Source: Sepioteuthis lessoniana
Taxonomy: Eukaryota; Mollusca; Cephalopoda; Myopsida; Loliginidae
Length of the DNA: 64,000 bases
Assembly (NCBI GenBank): GCA_963585895.1
Contig: CAUZXS010004359.1
Coordinates: forward strand, 53,975 to 117,974
Reading direction: 5' to 3'
The translations under genes and the position numbers were made by a program. The notes under the pieces are model-generated. The model was given only the letters and a program-made list of their open reading frames with translations. It was not told the origin of the DNA and searched no databases. This document shows positions 33,017 to 43,084 of the stretch, piece after piece; the first letter of the stretch is position 1; every line of letters starts with the position of its first letter.

Positions 33017-33087
33017 TCACCCACGGACTAACTGCTCTTCTATGATTACATAGTGTTCTTTCAATACCTTTTTGTAATTTTTCATTA

Positions 33088-33088
<1 letters not shown>

Positions 33089-33118
<30 letters not shown>
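33089..33118. repeat. (TA)n microsatellite
   Basis: Pure TA run. Confidence 0.9.
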
Positions 33119-33120
<2 letters not shown>

Positions 33121-33255
33121 CATCCACGGACAGACTGCTTCGTTGTATCTCAACTCTTCAGTGTGGCTAGACACGTAGGACGTTTGAAACTGGATCGAAA
33201 CCCACCCAACTTTACGTTAGACTTAGTATATTACCGCTCAGCCAGCAAGCGAACT
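33119..33255 (-). mobile_element. SINE-4, tRNA-derived head
   Basis: On the minus strand TGGCTGAGCGG (33243 down to 33233) is a perfect box A (TRGCNNAGYGG), and GGGTTTCGATCCA (about 33203 down to 33191) is a near-consensus box B. The spacing is tRNA-like. The rest of the copy is short and ends near the TA run. Confidence 0.65.
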
Positions 33256-33415
33256 ACATCAGTTCGGGAATTATAAGGCATTATGTAGTATTTTTCGTTT
33301 GCTTACATTTTGCCTTACCGGATAGCAGAGTGCTCAATTCATTTGAAGAGCTTTGCATTACGTGAGTAGCAGCCGTTAATTCCTCCGCCAGAGTGCTCAA
33401 CCCAGGGCGAGCGCA

Positions 33416-33536
33416 TATATTGACATCTACAGACAGATTGTTTCGTTGTATCACAACACTTTAGTGTGGTTAGACAAGTAGGACGATTGAAGTTGGGATC
33501 GAAACCCGCCCAACTTACTTTGGACTAAGTATCTTA

Positions 33537-33540
<4 letters not shown>
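33416..33540 (-). repeat. SINE-4 second copy, truncated by (TA)n
   Basis: GTTTCGTTGTATCACAACAC, TTTAGTGTGGTTAGACAAG and GGGATCGAAACCCGCCCAAC repeat the 33.12-kb copy with substitutions. Box A is lost at the TA run that starts at about 33540. Confidence 0.65.

Positions 33541-33599
<59 letters not shown>
33541..33599. repeat. (TA)n microsatellite
   Basis: Pure TA run abutting the truncated SINE-4. Confidence 0.95.
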
Positions 33600-33600
<1 letters not shown>

Positions 33601-34279
33601 TAAATTGGTCCGTTTATTTATCTTATTTGTTTACTTTAAATTAAAATATTAAACTTAATAAAATCTACATCAATACCTAAATCAGTATAAAATAATATAT
33701 TATTGGCAGTTTTCTAAATGAAAGATTTTAAAAAGATTCGAAGAATTCCCCACAATTTTTTTTACATAAAAGATAAGTATAGTAGATGGTAATGACATTA
33801 TTTTATCTTTTCTTTTTATTTCTTACCGCAAATTGATATTTCTTTAAAAACAAAGAAAAATAAGATAACGATTGTTAGTTCTTTCTGTTCTTTTTCGCCT
33901 GATTTGTCATCCTTTTAGCGATCTAACTTTAATGTTAAACTTGTTTTGGCCTTGATTTCATTTTAAAAGACTGAAAGACAAGTGAGATAATTTTAGTGTT
34001 ATAAAGATGTGAAAATGTCAATAAGTTGAGCTACACAGGATGTATTTTTATTTCGTCTCCTGTTAACTGCATCGATTCGAAATCAACATCACTTTCATCG
34101 ATGGGTAAATCAAGGGGAAAATTATCGTTGAATAGTAGAATCCTAAAATTTAGTTGCAAAGAGACACAGAGATTTGATATCATAATAAATATGAATAGAT
34201 AAATAAGTTTGGAATAAAACCCGACACGCTTAGAAAAGGAAGACGAAACTCATGAAACGTTAATTTTATTTTGTTTCTC
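33600..34279. other. AT-rich DNA, nothing recognised
   Basis: No credible feature recognised. Confidence 0.5.

Positions 34280-34365
<86 letters not shown>
34280..34365. repeat. (TA)n(TG)n microsatellite
   Basis: Long TA run, then CG, then a TG run. Confidence 0.95.
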
Positions 34366-34368
<3 letters not shown>

Positions 34369-34724
34369 CCGGATGTTTCACATGGTGTCATTTTTAGTAA
34401 GGTAGGTAGCAGACCATTGTAAGTTTTACTCAACTGAATTCCCCATACTTTTAGCCTAAGGAAATCACAACCCACAATGTTTACCTGAATATGAGATGAG
34501 AACAATATTAAAATACCACCTTCTCCCTCCTCATCCTCTTTCTTCTCATTTCTATCCCAGTCATTACTATATCTCCTGTAGAGAGATAAGTATTTCCAAA
34601 AAAAATAATTATAACGCGTCTTCTTGGGCCTAGTTGATCTCTTTGAACTTGATAAGAATAACTGAAACGATATAAATCTGTGTGAAGTATAAACATAACG
34701 TAGATATACTTGATACCATATAAA
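34366..34724. other. Unassigned DNA
   Basis: The 137-codon minus-strand frame starts inside the neighbouring SINE-2 and runs through low-complexity CT-rich sequence, so I do not believe it is a gene. A RepC second-module fragment lies at about 34680-34724. Confidence 0.45.
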
Positions 34725-34981
34725 AGTAAGTAAAGCTGACGACTTTAGTCGAGGATGAACCCAAGGCCTCCTTTTCAATAGCTACTGCACCAAGGGGAGG
34801 GCGCTACTCCATTCCCAAGATTGCTCCACTTTACCCTTGATCCTCACCTTATAATGCTGAGTGTTAAGCAAGGCAGCATCAAATACCATTTTTGAGTCTT
34901 TGGTATGACTCGACTTGCGATTGAACCCCGGCTTCTCGGACTATAGGCGAACACTCTTTCATTAGGCCAATGGCCCGGTTT
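34725..34981 (-). mobile_element. SINE-2, full-length
   Basis: Minus strand: GGGCCATTGGCCTAATG, GGGGTTCAATCGCAAGTC, ATACCAAAGACTCAAAAATG, GATGCTGCCTTGCTTAAC and a CTTTACTTAC end. TTGATACCATATAAAA at the low end and TTGATACCGTAAAAAT at the high end look like a degraded target-site duplication. Confidence 0.87.
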
Positions 34982-35044
34982 GATACCGTAAAAATGTATA
35001 CAAGCAGCTCAATTTTTAGTTACTTGTAATCATTTCTAGGTACT

Positions 35045-35303
35045 ATATAAGTAAGGAAAGTAAAGTTGATAACCTTAGTCGAGGTCGACTCGAAGGCTTC
35101 CTTTTCAATAGCTACTACACCGAGTTGTAGGTGGCGCTTCTCCATTCCCTGGACTGCTCCACTTTACCCTTGATCCGTACCTTATAATGTTGAGTGTTAT
35201 GCAAGGTGGCCTCAAGTACCATTTTTTAAGTATTTGGTATGACACGGCCCCGGTCACCCCTACCATTGGCGAGCACTCTACTCATTAGGCCAGTGGCCCG
35301 GTA
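35045..35303 (-). mobile_element. SINE-2, full-length, damaged box B
   Basis: Same order as the preceding copy and in the same orientation, only about 60 bp away. The head is GGGCCACTGGCCTAATG. The box B region is shortened (GGGGTGACCGGGGCC in place of GGGGTTCAATCCC), so its promoter is probably dead. Confidence 0.82.
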
Positions 35304-35535
35304 AATAAGAATACTTGATATCAATAAATGTATGAAAGAAAATGATTATCATAATTAAATAAAACTATATAATTGCGTGCAAATTAATAGTATTAAGAAT
35401 TGTCTCTTGGAACTATAATTGCTTACAAATAATTATCATTGGTTACTTCAAATAATACAATGGCTGAAGAAAAGACTGAATTCATTTAAATAACGCAGCA
35501 AGGTTAGATATGCCATAAAAAAAAAAAAAAAACTA
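35304..35535 (+). repeat. RepC second module with tail and A-run
   Basis: Second-module pieces (AATACTTGATATC, AAACTATATAATTGCGTGC) run into AAATAACGCAGCAAGGTTAG, ATATGCCATAAAA and an A-run at 35518-35532. Confidence 0.5.
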
Positions 35536-35538
35536 GGA

Positions 35539-35826
35539 GGTGCCCGTGGTGTAATGGTTATCGTCCAAGGAAATGGACACGGCGACACGAGTTCAATCGT
35601 GGACGAGACTGATTTGCATTTCACATAGCACTAATACGCTTGGGAAAGGTATGAATCGAAATATTCTCCCTCCAGCTATTGGCGAATAGTCGGGCAAACT
35701 GGGTACTTCAGCCTTGGTGAGGCAACTAGTCTAGGAGAAGGAAAACTCTGAATTGAAACCTGTTAAACTCCGCTTAAGAATTGACCTTGTGTCATATCCT
35801 GTCCGAGAGGAGGGGTTGGTAAATAT
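35539..35826 (+). mobile_element. SINE-1, full-length, left member of inverted pair
   Basis: GGTGCCCGTGGTGTAATGG, a shortened box B (CGAGTTCAATCGTGG), CCTCCAGCTATTGGCGAATA, CTAGTCTAGGAGAAGGAAAA and CCTGTCCGAGAGGAGGGGTT. The next element is a second SINE-1 in opposite orientation. Confidence 0.9.
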
Positions 35827-35869
35827 AGATATTCCATAAAATCAATCAGCAAACCAACATTTCTCATAT

Positions 35870-36152
35870 TTACCCAACCCCTCCGCTCGAACAGGATATG
35901 ACACAAGGTCAATTTTAAGCGAAGTTTAACAGGTTTCAATTCAGAGTTTTCCTTCTCCTAGATAGTTGCCTCGCCAAGGCTGAAGAACCTAGTCTGCCCT
36001 ACTATTTACCCATAGCTGGAGGGAGAATAATTGGATTCATACCTTTTCCAAGCGTATTAGTGCTATGTGAAATGCAATCAGTCTCGTCCAGGATTTGAAC
36101 TCGTGACGCCGTGTTCATTTCCTACGACGATAACCATTACACCACGGGCACT
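35870..36152 (-). mobile_element. SINE-1, full-length, right member of inverted pair
   Basis: Plus-strand reading starts ACCCAACCCCTCCGCTCGAA and ends TTACACCACGGGCAC, the reverse complement of the SINE-1 order. With the copy at 35539 it forms a tail-to-tail inverted repeat with about 43 bp between the elements. Confidence 0.9.
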
Positions 36153-36180
36153 TCCCAATAATTATCCTCTCTATAAAGGG

Positions 36181-36418
36181 GGTGTCCACGTGGTGTAATG
36201 ATTAAAGCGATGGACTGCGGAATCGTAGTACGCGAGTTCGTACTCCAGTCGCGCTATTACGTTCACTTTCGGGCAAATACCCTTGGGAAAGGTATGAACC
36301 CCCTTATCCTCCCAGCTATGGGTTAAATAGTACCACTACTGTTCTTCTAGGAGAATGGCTTTGGCATTAAATAACCTTAAAAGAGTTGATATGCCATTAA
36401 ACAAAGAAACCAAACCAA
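36181..36418 (+). mobile_element. SINE-3, best full-length copy
   Basis: tRNA-like head: GGTGTCCACGTGGTGTAATG (box A region), then GCGAGTTCGTACTCCAGTC (box B region). The body has GCGCTATTACGTTCACTTTC, CCCTTGGGAAAGGTATGAAC, CCCAGCTATGGGTTAAATAG and GGCTTTGGCATTAAATAACC, ending GTTGATATGCCATTAAACAA and AACCAAACCAAA. It serves as reference for the truncated SINE-3 copies and shows that the shared tail belongs to this element. Confidence 0.85.
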
Positions 36419-36469
36419 ATCCTCTCTATAAATCTCTCCACCTCTTTCTTAACAACCTGCATATTCCAG

Positions 36470-36655
36470 GTTCCTTTATTTGATGGCATATCTACCATTT
36501 GTGGGTTATTTAATGCCAAATCCCTCCTAGTTGAAGTGATACTATTTTAACCTATACATTTCCTGGGATCATTAATACAAAAGTGAACGCAACAGATCGA
36601 ACTCGCTTACTTAGAGGCCGCAATCCAGCACTTTAATGATAACTCCCTGTATATT
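36470..36655 (-). repeat. SINE-3, 3' two thirds, diverged
   Basis: Minus strand: CGAGTTCGATCTGTTGCGTT, CACTTTTGTATTAATGATCC, TTAAATAACCCACAAATGG and ATATGCCATCAAATAAA. Confidence 0.6.
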
Positions 36656-36833
36656 TAAGTAAAGCCAACAGGTATCTGCCTAAAAAAGGGAAGATGGGGG
36701 CAACTAGCGGAGGCAGAACGAAAAGGCTATTTGGCCAGAATTTCAGATTTCCAATACCGAACCAGCCAAACACACTTCATGTTCCAGTAACATTCATCCA
36801 ATTCATCAATACCTGAACCAAACTCTATATTAT

Positions 36834-36834
<1 letters not shown>

Positions 36835-36917
<83 letters not shown>
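36835..36917. repeat. (CT)n(TA)n microsatellite
   Basis: CT run passes directly into a TA run. Confidence 0.95.
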
Positions 36918-36918
<1 letters not shown>

Positions 36919-36999
36919 CTCTTCTCTTGTAGGCTTTGTTTTTTGTTTGTTTGGGGTTTGTTTGTTTTTTTCTAAATTACATATATCTATCTCATATGA

Positions 37000-37170
37000 A
37001 AGAAAGAAAGAAAGAAAGAATGAAAGAAAGTGAAAAGAAAGCAAGGAAGAGACAGGAAGAGTAAAAGAATGAAATGCCAATGAGAAGAAGAATATTTGCA
37101 GATATGTATTAATAATAATGGTGGTGGTGGTGGTGGTGGAGATGAATAGTGGTGAAGGTGATGGCAATTG
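37000..37170. repeat. (AAAG)n and (GGT)n simple repeats
   Basis: GAAAGAAAGAAAGAAAGAA near 37000-37030 and GGTGGTGGTGGTGGTGG near 37120-37138. The minus-strand 102-codon frame across them is low complexity. Confidence 0.85.
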
Positions 37171-37624
37171 TGGTTATATTAAGCAGAACGTTACTTTATT
37201 TGATTGAACAGTAACGTAAAGTCCGAAAATAATATTTCATTTCTTTCGGACACCATCGACTGGAAATAGCTCCAGTGACTCACGAGAATTTCATGACAGA
37301 AAAGAAAACAGGAGTAAAAACAACAGTAAAAAAGAAAAAAAACATAGATTTTTTCTTTAAGACCACAGAAATAAAAAAAAAGAAAAAATCTCACGGATCG
37401 GTCTAATTCAGCAGGATTTATTATAACTTGTACATAACTAAATAAAAGTAAAATATTAAAAGAACATTTGCATGGAGATACAGCGAATAGATTGTGGATA
37501 ATAGTAGATTCCGTGTATTGGTCGAACTGTAGAACAAGAATAAGCAAGCGTCTTTTGAACAACGGATCACATAGCTGAAAAGAAAATAGATTTTAAAAAA
37601 TGCACAAACACGATTTTTTTTAAA
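37171..37624. other. A-rich DNA, nothing recognised
   Basis: A 123-codon minus-strand frame (37562 down to 37191) is rich in Phe, Leu and Cys because of A-rich antisense sequence. It has no domain I recognise. Confidence 0.45.
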
Positions 37625-38216
37625 GAAAAGTATTTTATATAAGTAAAGAAACTGCTTTATACAAGAAAAATAAATTGAAATTTATTCAATATAGGAAAAA
37701 GAAAATTGTTTTATATAAGAAAAAATCGTTGTATATAAGAAAAATTCAAAAAAATTGTTTTATATAAAAAATAAAAAATTAAGATATTTCTTAAAGAAAA
37801 AATAAAATAAAATTGTTTCATATTGGAAAAATAAAAATGAGAATTGTTTTATGTAAGAAAGATAAAATGAAATCCGTTTTATATGAGAAAGATAAAAATG
37901 AAAATTATTTTATATAGAAAAAAGTATTTTTATAAAGAAAGATAAAAATAAATAGTTTTTATATGAAAAAAAAAAAAATAGAAATATTTTTCTTGATATA
38001 TGGAAAATAAAAATAAAAATCATTTCATAAAAGAAAAGAGTTGCTTTTTTATAAGAAAAAAAATCAAATTTATTTTAATATTTTAAATAAAAATATAAAT
38101 TGTTTTACATTAGAAAAAAATGTAACTTATAAAAAAAATAAAAATCTACTTTGTTTTTGTTTATTAGGCAAATGAAAAATAAAATTATTTTATATAAGAA
38201 AAATTAAAACAAATTA
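37625..38216. repeat. Degenerate A-rich minisatellite
   Basis: A motif close to AAATTGTTTTATATAAGAAA followed by AAATAAAA recurs more than ten times over about 590 bp (for example near 37700, 37757, 37812, 37845, 37875, 37905, 38095, 38185). Spacing is uneven, about 25-50 bp, and copies are diverged, in contrast to the homogeneous satellites elsewhere in the window. Confidence 0.65.
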
Positions 38217-38580
38217 CAGAAAACAGGTTGGAGTTGAACTTGTTTCTAGGGGTTTAAATATTTAGAGATACTTGAAATACCACAACCCTCGAAATGTCAT
38301 CGAAATGATAAATCAGAAAGAAAGAAAGAAAGAAACATATGAATCCAAATGCTGATTTCTCAGAATTTTCATTACATTTTTCAATTAAAAGAAAAATGAA
38401 TCAGTTTTAAATTTTTATATCAACCTAAAGGCTTATTATATTTGGGTTGGAATTTGTTGCTCTCACTTAAGTAAAATAAATACCACCATTGACCAATACA
38501 CGTGTAATAATTGTGTATGGTTTATATTAAAACATAATAATAAGAACGATTAGAAGCAGACAGCTTTTTAGCGTTGGTAC
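38217..38580. other. AT-rich DNA, nothing recognised
   Basis: A short GAAA tetranucleotide run near 38317. Otherwise nothing recognised. Confidence 0.5.
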
Positions 38581-38692
38581 GATAACTAGCTTTGGAAAAG
38601 AAAGACGCTGATTTAAACTAGCTTAATTCGGCTTAAAAATTGACATTTTATTGCATCCTACTTGTTACGCTGGGGTTGGGTAAATACAGACA
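38581..38692 (+). repeat. SINE-1 3' end relic
   Basis: TTCGGCTTAAAAATTGACAT and GGGGTTGGGTAAATAC match the 3' end of SINE-1, preceded by strongly diverged sequence. Confidence 0.45.
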
Positions 38693-38898
38693 GTCAACTG
38701 CTCCTGCTGTTGTTTGTGCATTGCGTATCGGTGTAAAATCTAATATAAACTTGTAGATTATTATCTATTCAACTATCCGTATGAGTATGTGTGAGTGTAT
38801 ATTTGAGGATCACGGCCAAACGAAAAAGAAAAAAAAAACAGGGAATCTGAGTTTTTACATACATTCTGACTTGACTACTTGCTCTCTTTCGACTTTGC

Positions 38899-39051
38899 CA
38901 GATCGACCTCCGAGGTCATCTGGCATCATCTGAGGTTATCAAACAGCAAATTATGCTATTTCTTGCCAAATACATATTTGTACTTCTTATAAAAAAATCT
39001 CTAACTTATTCCATTTGACAAGAAATAGCATATTTTGTCGTTTGATAACCT
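38899..39051. repeat. Inverted repeat with internal hairpin
   Basis: Arms 38933-38965 (AGGTTATCAAACAGCAAATT...) and 39019-39051 are 33 bp and reverse-complementary with about three mismatches, around a 53-bp spacer. Immediately upstream, 38899-38924 forms a second hairpin (CCAGATCGACCT / AGGTCATCTGG). Possibly the remnant of a small fold-back transposon; no target-site duplication was seen. Confidence 0.75.
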
Positions 39052-39689
39052 AAGATCTTTATCAAGATGAAAAAAAAGAACTTTGATATCTAAAAATAAA
39101 AGGTAAAACTGAAGGTTTTTTTTAATCATCTATTCCTGATGAAACAGGAAAAGAAAAATTTGCAATGCAGCTGTAGAATGTAGAATTTACGGTCATTAAA
39201 AAAGGTTTTAGCATCCTGAAGCTGAAGATGGCAAGCATTTCATTTAACAAATTTCTAGTCAATCAATGTAATTAGGCTTATGTGGTGAGTAAGAGCGTTA
39301 ACAAAAATAATTTCAAAATGATGGATGAAATCTCATGAATATTTTTATTTCAGTAGCTCATCTACAAATTTCAGATAAGTGTGTGTATTCACCCAGTTTA
39401 AAGTCATGAAAATTAATTTTACCCCTAAATCGTAATATATTTTCGTAATCTGTTAAACTTATTGGATAATCAATCAATATACACACTTGATTGCATCACT
39501 CTAAAAAAATGTTCTCTAGTGAATTAGATTTTTTTTTCTTAGGAGTATACATTCCATTGAAAATGTTGCCTGTTGAAAGTCTAATTTTTTTAAATTTTCG
39601 AACAAAAGAATAAAAAAGATTTAGAGTTCTTTGTTCGTATTGAAAATGACATAATATGAGCAACAGTGGAAATGGGGAGGCACATCAAG
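39052..39689. other. AT-rich DNA, nothing recognised
   Basis: No credible feature recognised. Confidence 0.5.
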
Positions 39690-39905
39690 GGAAACTCTTA
39701 TCGTTATAGGAAATGGAATCGGAGACCCGAGTTCAAATTTTGTTAGCGTTTCACTAAGGTTTTAAAAAATACATCCATGTCTCTCAGCTATGGATAAATA
39801 TATACGGCAGACTGGGTTCTATAAACTTGGTTAGAAAACTAATCTAGGAGAAGGAAAACTTGAAAAGAAATTACTTTGTGTAGCATCCTACCTGTTACAG
39901 TGAGG
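39690..39905 (+). repeat. SINE-1 relic, nearly full-length
   Basis: TTATCGTTATAGGAAATGGA, CCCGAGTTCAAATTTTG, CTCAGCTATGGATAAATATA, AATCTAGGAGAAGGAAAACT and GCATCCTACCTGTTACAG. The order is kept with many substitutions and deletions, so this is an old insertion. Confidence 0.6.
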
Positions 39906-40109
39906 ATAACTAACTTTGCGATCGTAATGATAACAATAGAAACCTGCTTAATTTCTTATATGAAATACGAACTTGATTTTGCATGATCAGCTGCATGGTG
40001 GATGTTCATGAGTAAAAAGTCAAAAAAGAATACATATTGGCGAATGACTCAAGAACACGGCAGTTTGACAATAGAATAGCTCTTAGAAACTAATCAGATC
40101 TTGTTTTTT

Positions 40110-40175
40110 AGTTTGGCTTCTTTATTTAATGGCATATCAATGGGTTGTTTTATGTCAATGCCGTCCACAACGATG
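40110..40175 (-). repeat. Shared retroposon tail fragment
   Basis: Plus-strand GCTTCTTTATTTAATGGCAT, ATCAATGGGTTGTTTTATG is the complement of the SINE-3/RepC tail. Confidence 0.5.
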
Positions 40176-40177
40176 GA

Positions 40178-40432
40178 TATTGGCCTAATGGTTAGAGTGT
40201 TCGCCAACCGGGGTTCAATCCCAGGTCGAGTTATACCAAAGACTCAAAAAATGGTACTTGATGCCGCTTAGCTTATTATTCAGCACTATAAGGTAAGGAT
40301 CAAAGGTAAAGTGGAATAATACAAGGAATGGAGTAGAGCCGTCCCCTAAACTTCGATGTAGTAGCTATTGAAAGGGGAGCTTTCGAGTCGCTCTCGACTA
40401 AGGTCGACAACTTTACTTTATTCATACAAAAA
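40178..40432 (+). mobile_element. SINE-2, head partly deleted
   Basis: ATTGGCCTAATGGTTAGAG (box A region), GTTCGCCAACCGGGGTTCAA (box B region with the intervening 15 or so bases lost), TACCAAAGACTCAAAAAATG, GTACTTGATGCCGC, TGTAGTAGCTATTGAAAGGG and CGACAACTTTACTTT. Only plus-strand SINE-2 copy with a nearly complete body. Confidence 0.85.
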
Positions 40433-40875
40433 TCCTTGAAAAAGGTCAGATTTCATTAAAATATCATGTCTCATCTTTTCCTCCATCATCGCCGTATACT
40501 TCAGCTAATATTGACTTCAAATAAGTCGAAAAGCTAAAACTTTTTTTTCTGATATTTATGGCTACTGTCATAGCATATACAATAAGATTAGACAGAGTGT
40601 ATTAACAATTTTTAAGTCAAAAACTAAAATGTGTTATACAGTAAGTTAATTAATCTACGTCTGTTGAATGTATTGAACATCTTTTCATTTATGATTCGTA
40701 CATATTCTATATGTTCATCTTTTAGCGGAAATAAGATGAATATTTCTTCTCGTATAAAGCTTAGATTTCCTTCAAGCCTTGATTGTTGTGTATGAATTTG
40801 AACCAAATGAAATTATCTTGGTTATGTTTTATAGCCTATCAGCCTTTGTGAGTTATTTTATGTCAATTCCTGTTA

Positions 40876-40878
<3 letters not shown>
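40433..40878. other. AT-rich DNA, nothing recognised
   Basis: No credible feature recognised. A 60-codon minus frame at 40624-40806 has no domain. Confidence 0.5.

Positions 40879-40952
<74 letters not shown>
40879..40952. repeat. (TA)n microsatellite
   Basis: Pure TA run of about 36 units. Confidence 0.95.
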
Positions 40953-40956
<4 letters not shown>

Positions 40957-41089
40957 GTAAGCGCGTAGTTTAAAGCTAACATTATTTTTTAAACGAAGCA
41001 GAGCTCATTTTTTTTGCCCGCATTTCAGTTGTTTCAAATATAGCTATTTATTTTTAAAACACATTTAAAAGGTTTGTGTTACTGCTGAT

Positions 41090-41560
41090 AGTTCCCTTAA
41101 CACACAGTTGCGTGGTTTCAAGTATTGCAATCTAATACTAATTATTCAATTTAATATTAACTATGTTTTCATACAGTCAAATTATTTTAAGTATAGTAAA
41201 TGATTAAATAGTTATATTTTCTCCATGGATGGGACTCTAATAGTTGCTACCACTCTTGGTCATAGGGGACCTGAGAGTAATGGCATTTAAGAAGTACTCC
41301 CACCTTTCCCAACCCTCCAGAACTAGTGACTCACGATCAGATGAAATTTAGGGTCATACTCAAACACTACTTCTATTTGACCCATTCGTATGACTTTAGC
41401 ATTTATTACCACTACTTGTAAGGGTAGACCTAGGAACAATGGCAATGAAGGGGCTCTCCCCATTCCCCAAAGCTCAAGGAATGGAGACTCACCATCAGAT
41501 GCAGTTTAGTGATATATCCAGGACACTTTTAATGTGGGGTCAAACTCTGCTGCAGATATG
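41090..41560 (-). repeat. RepC, two heads in minus orientation
   Basis: Plus-strand GAGAGTAATGGCATTTAAGA and GGAACAATGGCAATGAAGG are complements of the two heads' TTCATTGCCATT blocks, each followed by the complement of the GACACTAAA block. Second-module sequence (GTTGCGTGGTTTCAAGTATT) lies at 41105-41200. Confidence 0.6.
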
Positions 41561-42044
41561 AAGCCGGCATATTTTTCAGCCCCAGCCGACAGGGCTGTTA
41601 TGAAACGGTCTGAATAGTTAAGAGTGGAAAGATACGAAGAAGTTGGACGAATGAAAGAGACATCAAAAATTTATTGAGGCTTCAATGTTTGATCAAGTGA
41701 AAATACAAGATAATATTGTCTTTTGTTGGCTGACGGCTATAGATTGAATATCTCAAAGAATGAAAATCAAGTAAATTGAAGAAGAATGGAATACAACTCA
41801 AAAATTGATAATACCGATCCGCGCTTTTTCTTTTCTTGGGTAGATTTTTTTTTTGCTTGAATTTATTGCAGTCAACATGCTGAAACTATTAAAATCTTTT
41901 TCGTTTGAACTAATTTTTTTCTCTTCTATTTTGCTATCGCAATCTTTTGACCATTGTACTTTCCAACTTTCCTCAAAAGAATGGGAAGAAAAGCAAATGC
42001 CCCACAGAAGAAAAGAGTAATTGATTGTAATGGCATGTCAGCTC
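41561..42044. other. Unassigned DNA
   Basis: CAGCCCCAGCCGACAGGGC at 41578 recurs as AGCCCCAGCCGACTGGGC near 42438, a small extra RepC-associated module. Otherwise nothing. Confidence 0.45.
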
Positions 42045-42110
42045 GTGTGGTTTTGGTTTGGTTTGTTTTACAGCATATCAACCCCTGTAGGTTATTTAAT
42101 GCCAAATCCA
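42045..42110 (-). repeat. Shared retroposon tail fragment
   Basis: TTTACAGCATATCAACCCCT and GTAGGTTATTTAATGCCAAA are the complement of the common tail. Confidence 0.6.
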
Positions 42111-42229
42111 TTTTTATTCATATAAACAGTTTTATTTCAACCAATTCAGTTTAGCGTAAGTACACAGTTTAGATTTCAAGATACTTCTATTTTAAGGAAT
42201 TTAGTTTCGCTCAAGTACACTGTTTAGTT

Positions 42230-42780
42230 CTATTTAACCTATAGACAGGAACTTATCAGGTGATACCACGCCGAGCTAGAGAGGACCTGGGAACGATAGC
42301 AATAAAGGGCTACTCCGCATTCCCCCCAAAGCTCCAGCATTACTGCAGCCTCACCATCAGGTTGTTTAGTATCATAAATAGGACATTCGTTGGGTTAGTC
42401 TTACTCTTCTGCAAAGATACAGTCGGTTTTTTCTCTAGCCCCAGCCGACTGGGCCCAGCTCGTGTAGTTTTTTTATGCTTACAGGCAAGGGGATCACGTT
42501 CATTGTACGTTCCTATTTACATTTTTTTGGGTTGTTGTTTCTCGGTAAGTTCTTTTTGCACATGGTCCAATCTAATGCAGATATTTTTATAGAGATCTAT
42601 TTAACCCATAGATGGTACCCTAACAGGTATTACCACTCCCTGTCAGAGTGGATTTGGAAGGTATAGCAATGAAAGCCTCACAATCATTTCAGCTTACAGT
42701 CATGCCCAAAATACCCCATTTTAAGAGGGGGTCTTCCTCCTTTGCAGGGAATACGTTGAGTGTATTTTAGGCCCCGCTTG
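42230..42780 (-). repeat. RepC, two heads in minus orientation
   Basis: First head 42230-42460 (GGGAACGATAGCAATAAAGG; TTGTTTAGTATCATAAATAG). Second head 42590-42780 (ACCCATAGATGGTACCCTAA; GGTATAGCAATGAAAGCC). Both lie in the same orientation as the 41-kb copies. Confidence 0.6.
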
Positions 42781-43084
42781 AAGGGAGGATAAGGGAAAGG
42801 TTTTTATAACACAAAACACAAGATTCCTTCGAAAAAAGCCCAGAGAATATAGCTTCCAAAACGTTGTAATAATAAACTTTATAACTGTATTTTGTTTTTA
42901 CTTCATTGGAGGAGTAGTTATTTGAGAAGCGAGTCAAGACATTTCTTTGTTTAATAAAATTCCACGCCCACTCAAAAAGGTGTGAATGCAAAAATACTCA
43001 ACACAATGATTGTTTTCCATCACGTATGTTCTATGATTCAAGAAGTGAAAGAATTAGAAGAAATACTAGTAACAATAGCAAAGT

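Noticed and set aside
34365-34778. 137-codon minus-strand frame, the second longest in the window
   Set aside because: It starts within SINE-2 sequence and continues through low-complexity CT-rich DNA and a microsatellite edge; no domain, and composition explains its openness.
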